Source: Sipunculus nudus (lineage: Eukaryota > Annelida > Sipuncula > Golfingiida > Sipunculidae). Taken from it: a stretch of 64,000 nt of DNA. Below the pieces are notes generated by a model. The model ran no database searches. It had not been told where the DNA came from and was given only the letters and a program-made list of their open reading frames with translations. The stretch's first letter is position 1; each line of letters opens with the position of its first letter. The translations under genes and the position numbers were made by a program. This document shows positions 9,903 through 21,684 of the stretch, one piece after another. The stretch lies in contig CM049320.1 of assembly GCA_026874595.1 (NCBI GenBank), positions 43,718,714 to 43,782,713 on the forward strand, in the 5' to 3' direction.

Positions 9903-11730
9903 AACAAGGGACCCATGGGTCACGGCGCTCAGCTGAAGTTTGAAATTTTTGCAAATGCAAAATATGCAAAAGATTCTATTGTAATGTTTTTCATTTATAC
10001 AAGCATATGAGAAGCTAAGAGGAAAGGGGCCCTCCTACTTGGTTATAGCAAAGTTTTCAATATATGATTACAAACCCAATACTCTGACAAGACTGTCATG
10101 AAGAAAAACAGTAAACGTTTTGAGATACTGTGATGCATATGAAAAATTTACAGATCGACAGGCAATTAGACAGAATGGACTAATACCTTTATTTCACTTT
10201 CAATGGAATAATGCATTTAAGTTTATATTTAAGCCTATTTTTTAGCATATCCACTTTTTCAATTAACAGTTTTTATCCGATTCATTTTTGTTTATTCACA
10301 ATTTTTATAAATTTGTAATAAAAAATCTGAAAATATAAGTTAAAATATCAGAAATCTAAGTTGCAATCATTATTGATTTTTCCAGAGTGTAGCTCATATC
10401 GGGTCATATTATGTATACATATATTTTATTATTTTAAATCACAAATGTTTAAAGTGAATTTAAAAGAAAATAATGCCACAACATGGCATCTTCAAGATTA
10501 TTCCTTGAATCACTATTGAAAAGTTTTGTACATTGGAGCTTTCAGTACATGCTTAATTTTATTCACTGGAATAAAAGATTCAGTAAATCTGATAAAATAA
10601 AACCATCTTTTCAAATAAAGTATACACTCTGTTAGTTGAACAAGAGACAAACATCATCATTGTGCTAATTACTATCTCAGCTATAATTTTTTACTGGAAT
10701 TAATAGTCAATTTCACACCTGATGAAGTTTTTAATTATCTGGTGTAAAGAATTACTTATCTGATGAACATCCACACTTTCATATAGCAATACACCACTTT
10801 GTGGACACAATTAAATGTGCACTTTAATCATTGTAACCTTGGTGGTACTATCCAAAATCTAAAATGTAGCATAGGGGGGGGGGGGGGGAGTGCAGAGCAG
10901 AGGGGAAGCCTGCTAGTAGTGGCCAAGCTGAACCAAGGCAAGCTGCATGGAGAGGGTTACATAATACTGTAGGCTGTACTGCTAGGTGGGCCTGATGTAA
11001 ACAACACTTGACATGGTGTATGGAAACTTGAATAAAAGCTTCTCTTTTCAATCAATTCCTTTAAAATTTCAGATTTTAAAAGATTAAATCCTTATGTATA
11101 TATGTTGTGAAAATTAAATCAACAGTGCTTACAGGGGAAAACGTGCCATAGCCAAAGTTGGTCAAAATTTAAGGTAATGATTTTTTTATTTATGCTTATA
11201 GCTTAAAACATTTGCAAAAGCAGATCTAAATTTGGGTTAACAATTGAATCTTGATTTAATATAGTTATATCCCTGAAAAAAAGTCTCCAGCTTTAGCAAT
11301 TCTCATGTTAAGTGAGTAAATATATTTCCTGATACTAAACAAATTGCATTATATTTGGATCTATAGCTTCAAAACAATATTCAATACTGACCTAATTTTT
11401 GGTATGTTCATAGAAAATGCATGGAAGAATATGAATACTAAATATGATCAAAAACAGATCAGTGGTTTTGATATTAGGCAGCCTTAAAGCGTAACACTGT
11501 TTTTTTTAATGAAAAATGGAGGTTTTTTCCTTAATATTTCGAAGGAATGAAGTCCTAGTGACCTAATTTTCGGTATGGTAGGAGATTTTGGGGATATCTA
11601 ACCGTATGTTTAATTTTGGATTCATAGGTCCAACGGTTTCAAAACGTGCCCTGTTAACGGACGGACGGCCGGACGACGGACAAAGGACCACGACTATATC
11701 TCAGATGACTTACAATCAGCTGAGCTAAAA
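9903..11730 (+). repeat. Family A2 element, near complete, with 5' palindrome and 3' hairpin
   Basis: Starts AACAAGGGACCCATGGGTC (12-bp palindrome GACCCATGGGTC), then GGCGCTCAGCTGA and a GCAAATGCAAAAT stretch. Ends GTTAACGGACGGACGG, GGACGACGGACAAAGGACCA and a hairpin at 11697-11727 closing CAGCTGAGCTAAAA. The core has phrases repeated at 46300-50300 (GGCATGTACATAG, TGGTTTTGATATTAGGCAG, CTTAATATTTCGAAGGAATG). No open frame over 70 codons carries a motif. Interpreted as a non-autonomous mobile element. Confidence 0.75.
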
Positions 11731-12244
11731 AGCCTGGAATGAGTTTTGGTGTTTTTTGGGGGTCCACGGTTGTTGTCGTTGTACATGTATTTATAGTCCT
11801 GGGCCCTGTTCTAATAAGAAAGTAAATGACTTAAGCTCCCCCAAACCCCTATACCCACGGGAGATTCGGCCACAACCCCGACTTTGGCAAGTTTCGAGGG
11901 CTAGTTTCTTCAGTAGTAGCGTGTAAGATTCCTTTTCCACGGAAAATGGAATGTGTGTTGAGAGGTTTCATATGAACCTGCGCACGGCGGCATCCATTTT
12001 TCATTCGGTGTTGCCCCTTGATAATATCCGGAAACTTAAAAAAATCGCTACATATAGCGATCATTTTTGCCAGATATATAAGCATTCCGCATTCCGATCC
12101 GCGCATGAGGAATCTAACCTTCTTTATTTCTCAATACATGTCTGATTTTATACGCTTTCCGCATCCTGCATTTCGTACATATAAGAAATCTTAGCTTTAG
12201 TCTGCAATTATATTCGACTTTACCTGTTTATTACATTCACTTAG

Positions 12245-12480
12245 CGGCAGGGGTTCTGTTTTTGCGGGTGTTCGTTTGTTTGTTTGTCTGTTAGCAATAT
12301 TAGTCAAAAAATTATTGACGGATTTTGATGAAATCTTTAGGACAGCTCGGCAATGATCAAAGGAAAAATTGATAAAATTTTGATACTGAAACATTCTTGT
12401 TCCAGGAATATTTTAGGAAAATGCTGTTTTTCTGACATGTCCATATGAGGCTTATGAACTGATTTGGCGGAGATCTACGC
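12245..12480 (+). repeat. Dispersed repeat fragment
   Basis: GTTTGTTTGTCTGTTAGCAA, then GACGGATTTTGATGAAATCT and GGCAATGATCAAAGGAAAAA match 9810-9880 in order and spacing. No coding content; class not known. Confidence 0.5.
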
Positions 12481-12727
12481 TCTCTGAGTGCTTTTCTAGT
12501 TTGATATAAATTGTTAAAGTGGCTGTGAATCACATATGGCTCCGCTGTCCTGAGATGTTATCACAAATGAATGTAAACATCACAAACTTGTTAGTTCCCT
12601 CTGTCTTACCCTTCTTTCCTGGGATGCTATTACAAATGGATGTAAACATCACAGACAGTGTTGAACATTTGCAACTGTTTGGTGACACTGCCAGATTCTT
12701 ATAGGTATAATTTGCCTTGGTCGTAAC

Positions 12728-12915
12728 AGGGGCGGATCCAGGACTTTGGAAAGTGGAGGGTCACGCCAAGGAAGACCGAAAGAAACCCAATAAAAAGATC
12801 CTCGATCTGGTCCGGGAAGGAGGGGGTCAGAGTTGCAACTAAAAAAAGGTTGTTTTGCTCCAAAAGGTATGGGGGGGGGGGGGGCCCCTTGACCCCCCCC
12901 CCCCCCACCTCTGTT
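12728..12915 (+). repeat. Short dispersed repeat with GGGGCGGATCCAGGA end
   Basis: Starts CAGGGGCGGATCCAGGAC and runs to a G-tract (about 12871-12884), CCCCTTGA and a C-tract (12894-12905). This head plus a G/C homopolymer core is a common animal MITE-like layout as I recall. The homopolymers explain three overlapping minus-strand open frames here, which are not genes. Confidence 0.5.
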
Positions 12916-13150
12916 CCGCAACCTCGTAATTACGCCTTTCCGAGTGTCTCAGAGAAACGCATGCACGGAAAGGCATTTTTCTTTTTGTGCCAATCCGTTG
13001 GAATGGTATAAACCTAGATGTTTCCAATTTAGTATTGCTGATAAGTATATTAACAAACATGACACAAAACAGATTCATTGCATATACATATAGGATATGA
13101 AATTTAATACAACAGTGGTTACAGGAAAAAAAGTTGAATTCGAAATATAT

Positions 13151-13230
13151 AACAAGGGACCCATGGGTCAAGTCGCTCAGCTGATTTTTTTTTAAATTTT
13201 AGCAAATGCAAAATATTCTTATTTCTTTTG
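13151..13230 (+). repeat. 5' end of an element interrupted by a nested repeat
   Basis: AACAAGGGACCCATGGGTCA, TCGCTCAGCTGA and TTATTTCTTTTG match 47240-47320 closely. At 13231 this stops at the A-run end of a minus-strand family A element and resumes near 14684 with TATCAGCATTTGAAAAGCTA, which lines up with CCATTTGAAATGCTAAGAG at 47336. The outer element then continues into a family B core. Confidence 0.75.
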
Positions 13231-14683
13231 TTTTTTAGCTCAGCTGAATGAAAGTCATCTGAGCTATAGTAATCACTCCTTTTCTGTCCGTCCGCCTGTC
13301 TGTCCTTCCGTTAACAGGGCACAAATCGTAACCGCTGGACCTAGAAAGTTCTAACTGATAGCCGAATCTCCTTGGAAACCTGAAATTTGGTCACTGTGAC
13401 CTTGAGCGATAGGGCTCGAAAGTACCCCCCCCCCCCCCACCACCAGAATTATTAACAATTTTACAGACCAGTATCTGAATAACTAATGCATTGATTGCCA
13501 TGATTCTTTCCATGCATATTGATCATGGAGCGTTTCATCATTTCCTGAAGACTGGTGGCTCCACCTGTTTTTCTAATTTTCGGATGAAAAAGTCCTTCCG
13601 TTAACAGGGCACAAATTGTAACCATTAGACCTAGAAACTTACAAATGTACATCTGGGGAGGACCTGGGCAAATCTCCAAGGAAACCTGAAATTGTGTCAT
13701 AGTGACCTATATTTTGTGAACCACAGGCCGAAAACATGATTTTGAGTACTCAGTCAGTCAGACGGGGCTCAAATTGTATCTGCCAGCCCTAGAATCTTTT
13801 GACCGAACACCCATATAGGACGATAAAATATCTCCTTTGAAACGTAAATTTAGGTCACTGTGACTTATGTCCTAAGACATTTTTTTTCAAATAATTACAT
13901 ATTTTTTCTATTTCTGAGATCTTCAAATGAAGCAGTCCGGCCGTTAACCGGGAACAAACGGTGACAGGTAGACCGTAAACCTTTTACTGTACATCCAGGG
14001 AGGTCATGAGTAAATCTCCGTGGAAATCTGAAATTAGGTAATTGTGACCTATATTTTATGAACTATGGGCCAAAAACATGAGTTTGAGCACCCAGAGTCA
14101 GACGGGGCACAAATTGTATCCATTTGCCTTAGAATTTTCTGACATGACAGTTCGGTAGGTCTCTGGTTAACCTGCATGGAAACTTAAAATTAGGTCATGG
14201 TGACCTAAATTCTGTGAACGTAGGACCAAAAAACATGATTTTTAGCACCCTGATAATCAGACGGGCACAAATCGTATCTGCCAGCCCAAAATGTTCCTAT
14301 TTAATATACAGGAAAGTCTTGGGAAGTCTCCATAGACACCTGAAATTAGGTCATGGTAACCTATATTACTGGCTAAGCACCAAGACAGTAAGACAGGGTA
14401 CAAAACCTTTTTGTTGGACGTAGAATCTTGTCTTGACATCCAGCGATGTCCTTAAAAATGTGCATGGTCTTTTTATAGTCAGCTGACTGCATGGAAAAAG
14501 GCTAGATTTCATGGGAAAGGCTGGACATGTTATCATTAAATATGTTCTTCTTGTCAATTTTGAACAACTTCAATCGCTACAGTTGAATGGGGATACCAGC
14601 TACAAAATTGTTCATTCAGATGATAAAATTCATTTTGTGAATCTTTTCCTACTCAGCTGAGCGTCATGACCCATGGGTCACGT
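13231..14683 (-). repeat. Nested family A element with ~155-bp core units
   Basis: Read on the minus strand it begins near 14683 with GTGACCCATGGGTCATGACG and CTCAGCTGA and ends with the usual microsatellite (TGTCCGTCCGCCTGTCTG on plus) and hairpin at 13236-13266. Core landmarks AGGTCAnnGTGACCTA fall near 13395, 13697, 13849, 14036, 14191 and 14347, a spacing of about 155 bp. A core of about 160 bp is what I recall for the bivalve BIV160/pearl repeats; homology was not tested. The left edge of the 8.27-kb duplication lies inside it. Confidence 0.75.
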
Positions 14684-15781
14684 CTTATCAGCATTTGAAA
14701 AGCTAAAAGGAATGGCCCTACTGGTGACAAACATTTAATATGTTGCTGAATTTTTACTGTGCACTTTTATGGTCTATATTAAACATGCAGGAGCCTCTCA
14801 TGATCAACTAGAATACATATGCAAAAATTTAGGCAGAAAAGTCAAACCACTACATGTATATGAGTGATTTCATCCCAAAGCAAACAAACAGAAGGACTTG
14901 TGCAAAAATGGTTGCAGGTGGCCCCTCCAGTTTTGTGTATGATAAAGAGCTATGTTAGATCTATCACATGCAGAATTTTGGTCCAATCGGTCAAACGGTT
15001 CCCGAGATATGAGCTTGGATGTCTACAGCGTAAACTAGAATGTAGGTAGCGCCACCTGTCATGAAACCAAGAAAGCTGTCCAGGATGTGTAAACCTGCAA
15101 AATTTTAGGCAGATAAGTCAAACCTCTACAGAGATATGAGTGATTTTAGCCCACGGCAGACAAACAGACAGACCCTGTGCAAAAGTGGTTGCAGGTGGCC
15201 CCTCCAGTTTTGCGTATGATAAAGAGCTATAAGAGATCTGTACACATGCAAAATTTTGGCCCATTCGGTTCCCGAGATATGAGCTTGGATGTCTGCAGCG
15301 TGAATGTGAATGTAGGTAGCGCCACCTGTCATAAAATCAAGAAAGCTATCTAGGATGCATGCCAAATTTTAGGTAAATTAGTCAAACCACTGCAGAGATA
15401 TGAGTGATTTTAACCCAAGGCAGATGAACAGATGGACACTGTGCAAACTTGGTTGCAGGTGGCGCCACCATTTTTTGTGTATGTTATAAAGCTATCCAAG
15501 GGCTACATTTGTACAAAAAAATTTTCCTGATCGGTCAAATGGTTCCCGAGATATGTGGGTTTATGTGTGGAAACACACGCACAAATGGACGCTGGGCAGA
15601 GAGGAAAGGTCATAGGTCAAGGCCAATTGGTTAGGCACCAGTTCACATGTGACCCGATAATTGGTGTAAGTTTCGGAAAAATCCGTCTAGTAGTCTCAGA
15701 GGAGTTCTCCGGAAACGAACGCGGCGGCGGCGGATCCCGGTCAAAAACATAGTATCCGCAAAACTTCATTTTGGCGGATAC
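14684..15781 (+). repeat. Family B array with intact 3' hairpin
   Basis: Continues the element opened at 13151. About three ~280-bp core units, each with GTAGGTAGCGCCACCTGTC and GCAGGTGGCCCCTCCAGTTT or GCAGGTGGCGCCACCATTTT, alternate with GAGATATGAGTGATTTTA. Ends in the hairpin GTATCCGCAAAA...TTTTGGCGGATAC at 15752-15781 then AATT. Open frames within are by-products of the repeat. Confidence 0.85.
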
Positions 15782-16440
15782 AATTATTTCTAGAAGTATC
15801 ATTATTTCAGCCACCATCATGTGACAGTAATATGTGCATAAAGAAAAACCAATGTATGTATGAATACCTGTTAATTATAGAATAAGGAAGAAAGTGGAAA
15901 TTAGCAAAAGTATTATAATATATATTTAATTTATTAACTGAAATAAAATGCTACCAAAAAATTCTATTTTCAAACGAGCATAAACTAAATCTGATAAGTA
16001 TATATATTACTGTGTGATACATGAGAATTATGGCCCGAAGCAATATAATTAAGAAATAAAGGAAAAAAACATTAAGTGCCTAAAAGTTATATTAATGAAT
16101 ACATTAGACCAACAAAAATGTGTTAATGTTAGTTTTTTATAATTCTGAAAACAGGTTAAAAATTTCCATATGCATCAAAACAATTTTATCACGGCTGAAA
16201 GTACCTCCTTTCATTGCATTGATACATTATTTATAAGACTGAACATATAACATTAACAGCTATATACTTTACATATAGATCGCAGAACACTTGCATTAAT
16301 TCTACACAGTAAAAACAAAGGATTGTTCAGGACTTAAAGTGTCTTAATGCAATTATTAAACCTTAAAATGTATCAATAAAATAAAAAATATAAAATTTTT
16401 CAACAGGACAAAAAATAAATATGAAATTACAAAATTCTTC
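15782..16440. other. AT-rich stretch, nothing recognised
   Basis: No open frame of interest, no tandem order. At its right edge, CGTTTTGGCGGATACGATTA (about 16439-16458) is a single family B terminal arm, so an older B element end is buried here. Confidence 0.5.
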
Positions 16441-16464
16441 GTTTTGGCGGATACGATTAGGGGA

Positions 16465-17870
16465 CATACGATTGCACATAGGACCCCCTCAGCCCCAGGA
16501 CTAACGGGGGAGTCCAAGATCTATGGGTATGCACAATTTCAGGCCAATACTGCAAATCACTCATGAGAATAGGGCATTAATTTTTTTCTACAAAAATGGA
16601 AAGGTAAGTGGCGCCACCTGTCTGCTTTAAGAGAAAACTTTCCAAATAGATGAACATGCCGAATTTCAGACCAATACCTTGACCCACTCCTGAGATATGA
16701 GCAATTTTCACCAAAAGCACATGAACGGATGGACGCCACAGGAAAACGATTGCAGATGGTGCCACCAGTCTTGAGTACAAGATGTAGGAGTCCAAGATCT
16801 ATTGATATTAAAAATTTCAGGTCAATACTGCAAATCACTCCTGAGAAACAGGCATTAATTTATTCTACAAAAAAAAATAAAAACTGAGTGGCGCCACCTG
16901 TCTGGTTTACAAGAAATCTGTCAAAGATGGATGAACATGCAAAATTTCAGACCAATACCTTGACCCATGTCTGAAGCCGGCCAAACACAAGGCGAGAGCG
17001 ACATGTCGCAGAACAAGAATGATCTGCGACATGTCGCTCAACATGAACAGTCCATACACAAAGCGACATGTTCTGCAACATTTCTTGCAAACCTATGATA
17101 AAAACTACATGCATCAAACATAACTTCCAGGATTCATCCTTTATTTTGTAAGGTAACATTATATTTAATTATTCATCAATATTTGTGCGTGTGACGAAGG
17201 TTTCCTGCCAAGGACATATTCTGTCTTGTTTTTCTTTATAAATATAGATATGTAAGAAAAATAGGCATAGGTATATTATATTTTGGGACAGCTACACAAC
17301 TTCTTATGAGTTTCCTGTTGAGCACGCAAAACACATGGCACCCTCCTCAGACACGGTGAAACCATGGACGGTCACATTATCACAGGATAACATGATCAAT
17401 CGTTATATTTTCGTTGGCTTTTCCCCCGACACGGGGCCTGATGTTGTGCGACAAGTCGCAGGAAAAAGAAACCTGTTCCTTCTTTGGGACATGTCCAGTA
17501 ACTCATGAAAACGTGCGATTAACCCACATACATGGTGCGACTTGTCACGGAACAAGCGTGTCCTGCAACTTTTCCCACGACGTCGTCTCGTGTATGGCCA
17601 GCTTGAGATACGAGCATTTTTTCACCCAAAGCACATGTACAGATGGACGCTACTGGAAAACGATCGCACCGGTCTTGAGTACTAAAGGGAGAAGCCCAAG
17701 GTCTATCGAAATGCACAATTTACTGCAAATCACTCCTGAGAAGAGAGCATTTATTTATTAAAAAAAAAAAAAAAAACAAACAAAGGTAGGTGGCTTCACC
17801 TGTCGGGTTTACAAGAAAACTTTCCAAGGTTGATGAACATGCCAAATTTCAGAAATTTCAAGGTCCCTAT
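16465..17870 (+). repeat. Family E repeat array, split by a MITE candidate
   Basis: Units of about 280 bp with GTCCAAGATCTATNG, ATTTCAGGTCAATACTGCAA, AAATCACTCCTGAGA and AAGTGGCGCCACCTGTCTG / AGATGGTGCCACCAGTCTTG. The layout matches family B and the palindrome is shared, but the intervening sequence differs. Interrupted at 16975-17603. Confidence 0.75.
16975..17603. mobile_element. MITE candidate, 629 bp, with terminal inverted repeats
   Basis: Interrupts a family E unit between TTGACCCATGTCTGA and TTGAGATACGAGC. Ends match as imperfect inverted repeats: AGCCGGCCAAACAC on the left and, reverse-complemented, AGCTGGCCATACAC on the right. TGA flanks both sides (16972-16974, 17604-17606), a 3-bp target duplication as in PIF/Harbinger. 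The interior is rich in GCGACATGTCGC-type palindromes; at 16991-17035 arms of 17 bp (GAGCGACATGTCGCAGA) form a perfect inverted repeat around a 10-11 base loop. No transposase. Confidence 0.65.
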
Positions 17871-17879
17871 TGAACAGAC

Positions 17880-18690
17880 TTGCATTGACTTGTTCAAAAT
17901 AATACCATGAAAACACCACATCAAGCTGTTATAGTAGTCAGTTTGCAACACATAGGCTTATTCCAATCCTGTCACTGTGTCAAAGCTATTTATATAGCTG
18001 ACAAAACCTTGACCAGTTGCCAACATCCAGGCACTGGCAAATATGGGCAATCTACCAATGGTAGACTAAGTGCTGCCATCTGTACACAAAAGTGGTCCCT
18101 ACTTGAAATAACTTTGAAATTATTTTTTTCGATTACTAAATGCTTTTCTGCTGACTTTTTCTTAAAAAAAAAAGAAATTAGGAATGCAAAATTGTAATTC
18201 AGATACATCTCACTGATGGCAAATACTTGAATTAAGTTGGGTACGGACACCAATTATTTATAATCAATATCCAGCCGTCTTATATAGCCACAGATAGGTG
18301 AATGATTATATGATTGTTAACACTGCCTGGTATGATGACTAATTTAAATCATTTATCTAAATTTTTTAAAAGCTTTTAAAAAAAATTCTTGTCAATATTA
18401 ACCATAGATAACCTGAAATGTATGTCTAGTGAAATGATGTAATAGATGCTGATAAAATTGTGCCAGAATAGATGCAACTGCTTCACACAGCTAACATATA
18501 CGGAAAATTAATCAATTCAGTCTCCATAATTCAACCAAAAATCATTCTGGTGAAACCAATTAAGAACAATTATTATAAGAATTATTTTGGGGATTATTCT
18601 TGTAAAAAATTAAACAAATTGGCTTCAGTCGAAAAAGTTTTGCAGGTATTTAACTCATATAGAAAAATACAGCAAACTGGCTAAGTTCAG
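17880..18690. other. No gene recognised
   Basis: Low-complexity AT-rich sequence between the family E and C repeats; the open frames at 17907-18253 overlap on both strands and show no motif. Confidence 0.45.
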
Positions 18691-19430
18691 CTTCCAAAAA
18701 TCACTGAGCCAAAACCATCTGAACAAACTTGAATTATCAACATCTTAGGATAATTAATGTGTGAGTTTTAAGAATTTGGCCCAGTGGTTTTTGAGATCTT
18801 TGTAGCCACGAAGCTGAAATGGGCTGTCATGGCATATAGCTAAATTCAGCTTCCCATAACTCACTGAACAGAAACCATTTGAACAAACTTCAGAAAGTAC
18901 TAACCTAGGATCATTTCTGAAGTATAGCAGTATGATACAGGCACTGACAACCCCCGTACAAAAAAGGCCGATGCAGGTGGCGCCACCAATACCTCAATTT
19001 CAGATATGACTCATGTGACCAACATTGGCATAAAATTTGGTGATGATACCTAAAGCCGTTTCTGAGATTGAAATTTTAGTATGCTTTATGCAGATGACTA
19101 ATTTCAACTTCCTGTAACTCGACAAAAAATCATAGAATTTGAACCATTCGACAAAACTTGAGAGATTGTTTCTGGGATTATTTCTGTGAAATATTGGACA
19201 ATTTGGCTGGACAGTTTCGAAGAAGATTTTTTAAAGGGTTTTAAGCTTTTTCCCTACAAATCGAAGTTAATGCAGATACTCAAAAAAATAACCTAGTTTA
19301 ACATGTAACTGATTCTTATATGCTATTTGGAACTGCTAGCTCTGACGGTTTCTGAGACAGCCTGGGTTAACGTACGGACGACGGTTGACGGACGGCGCTG
19401 CACCATCGTATAAGCTCAGGTTCGCTAAAA
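18690..19430 (+). repeat. Family C repeat with 3' end
   Basis: Two related sub-units with TCAGCTTCCNNAACTCACTGA, GATGCAGGTGGCGCCACCAA and TTGGTGATGATACCTAAAGC. Ends GTTAACGTACGGACGACGG, GCTGCACCATCGTATAAGC, TCAGGTTCGCTAAAA. The tail mirrors the microsatellite-plus-A-run ending of family A, but the final bases fold poorly. Confidence 0.75.
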
Positions 19431-20934
19431 ATCTTGTAACCAATGGTCTCAGGACGAATTATGTAAGGAACGTCCTTAGGGTTCATACATTTCCAGCAAA
19501 TCAAAATTTTATGACTTTATCAGGACTTTTTTTAATCTGCGACAAAAAAAATCATGACCTTTTCCTCGTCACTTTGACATATATAAATGTTACTTATAAA
19601 ACTTGATACAGATCATCCTTGCTCTTTAAGATATGAAGAATATAGCTTAAAGAATACATATAAAGTTAAATATATTTAAGAGACATTATTTAAAAAATTT
19701 GGATTTTTTTTTTATTTTCCTCTAAATGTTAAAAAAAGATTTGCCTAGGCAATAGGATATTAAACTTTAAAATGAACACATGGAATGATTGAGTAAAAAC
19801 AATCCGGTTCAACAGTTCAGTCTTGCAGTGTTTTTTTTTAAGATTCGTGTTTTAATAAAAATTTTAATACTGAGAATGAAATATAACACCTGACAAGCTT
19901 TCAAAGTGTCAATTAAATTACTTTCAAACAAAGAGATGCAACAACCCAAGAATCAATCAGCGTGGTACATGGTATCAGAAACTAACACAGTTTAACTGGG
20001 ATTAGTAAGAACGGTGCCATTCACTTTGATGTTGCCCCTAAAACTCGGCAGACTCCCGGAAAACGAATGTGTTGGAATCTCTGACTGGATAACAAAGATG
20101 CAATCGTAATGACAATAAAGCAACATTGTTATTTATACCTTTCTGAAAATCGCAGCATATTATACTTTTTAATTCATTTTAAAAATTCATTTTTTAAATT
20201 GCAAATTTCAATACACAACAGTCTTTCATCACAGAAAATTATCTAAAATAGAATTTTTATTTATGATTTAACATCTGCTTAAGTGATTATTTTTTATTGC
20301 AAACGACAGTAAAATATACCTACCATTTTTATTCGTCTCATATACGTACCATTTTTAGCTTCTCCCCAGTGATATAAAACTACATTTGCACAAAACTCGC
20401 CATTGCCGTGATCACTCCACTACAGAAAAGCTAATATTTGGTTCGCTTGGTATCCTAAGAACAACACTGAATTCTTGAAATTGTGTATCTTGAACGCATG
20501 TTTAGCTGAATGAAGACTGCCTTGAATTTTTTTTTACGAAAGTATACATAGGAATGCATGGCATGACCGCAATGGGGGGGGGGGGGGGGGGGGGGATAGG
20601 GAAGGGCGGATGCCAACCTAAGTTGGAACAGCACTATAAGAAGAGAAACACCCAGATGTATTCTGCTTTTCATGTTTCACGTACGTTCAATCTTTGACAA
20701 ATATAATAAAGTTGATACAAAATATTTTAAACTGTCAGAAAATAAAAAATCATGACTTTTTCATGACTTTTGAGATTTTTCTTAAAAATCATGACTTTTT
20801 AAGGACGTACGAACACCATCATCACCCCCCCCCCCCCCCCCCCCCACAACCCGGTGCACCAAGTGTAATGCAAATATTTTTGTTTTAAATGTATATCCTT
20901 ACCTACTCCATTGTTCAAAAAAATTTACTTCCTT
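19431..20934. other. No gene; AT-rich with poly-G and poly-C tracts
   Basis: Contains AAAAATCATGAC-type phrases repeated at 19540 and 20745-20800, a G-tract at about 20573-20595 and a C-tract at about 20825-20846. The histidine/proline-rich open frame over the C-tract is a homopolymer artefact. Confidence 0.5.
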
Positions 20935-21684
20935 TCAAACTAGAATACGGGTAGTCGACAAGCGACTACGTGTATCCGTCAAAATCATAGTAGGACGGGT
21001 GAAGTGAGGCATGGATTGAGTGGCAAGGGGAAACAGAGTTACAGGTGTTACAAATTAGAATGGATGTCTGCCACGTAAACATGATTGTAGGTGGCGCCAC
21101 CTGTTATTTTAACGATAAACTATCCAAGATGTATACACGTGCAAAATTTCAGGTGGAAAAGTCAAACCACTGCAGAGATATGAGTGATTTTATCCCTCAT
21201 CAGACAAACAGATGGACGCTGTGCAAAAATGGTCGCGCCACCATTTTTGTGTATGTTATAAAGCTATCCAAGGGCTACATTTGTGTAAAAAAAAATTTCC
21301 TGATTGGTCAAACGAGTTCGGAGATATAAGCATTAATGTAAGCAGCGTGAACGTAAATAAAGCTGACGCCACCCGTCATAAAATCAAGAAAGCTATCCAG
21401 GATGTATACGCATGCCGAATTACAGGTAATTTGGTCAAACCACTGCAGAGATATGAGTGATTTTAACCCAAGGCAGACAAACAGATGGACACTGTGCAAA
21501 AATGGCTGCAGGTGGCGCCACCATTTTTTGTGTTCGTTATAAAGCTATCCCATGGCAACATTTGTGTTAATTTTTCTTCCTGATTGGTCAAACGGTTCCC
21601 AAGATATGAGCTTGGATGTCTGCAGCATGAACGTGAATGAAGCTGGCGCCACCTGCCATAAAATCAAAAAAGCTATCTGGGATG
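20935..21684 (+). repeat. Family B element, cut at the duplication junction
   Basis: Begins CTAGAATACGGGTAGTCGAC with a perfect 5' hairpin (GTAGTCG, loop ACAAG, CGACTAC) and TATCCGTCAAAATC. Core units follow with GTAGGTGGCGCCACCTGTTA and GCAGGTGGCGCCACCATTTT. It stops mid-unit at CTATCTGGGATG, where copy 2 of the duplication starts; the equivalent in copy 2 continues intact. Confidence 0.88.

Larger units (their letters stand above)
13412..21684 (+). repeat. 8.27-kb segmental tandem duplication, copy 1
   Basis: Starts at GGGCTCGAAAGTACCCC and ends in CTATCTGGGATG. The same sequence follows at once as copy 2. By eye the differences are a handful of substitutions (for example 14254 T/A, 14358 A/T, 16171-16172, 20199) and homopolymer lengths. 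It carries no supported gene, only repeats: the inner part of the nested family A element, family B, E and C repeats, a 629-bp MITE candidate and AT-rich filler. Confidence 0.95.

Noticed and set aside
12649-12921. Glycine/proline-rich minus-strand open frames
   Set aside because: They come from G and C homopolymers in a dispersed repeat.
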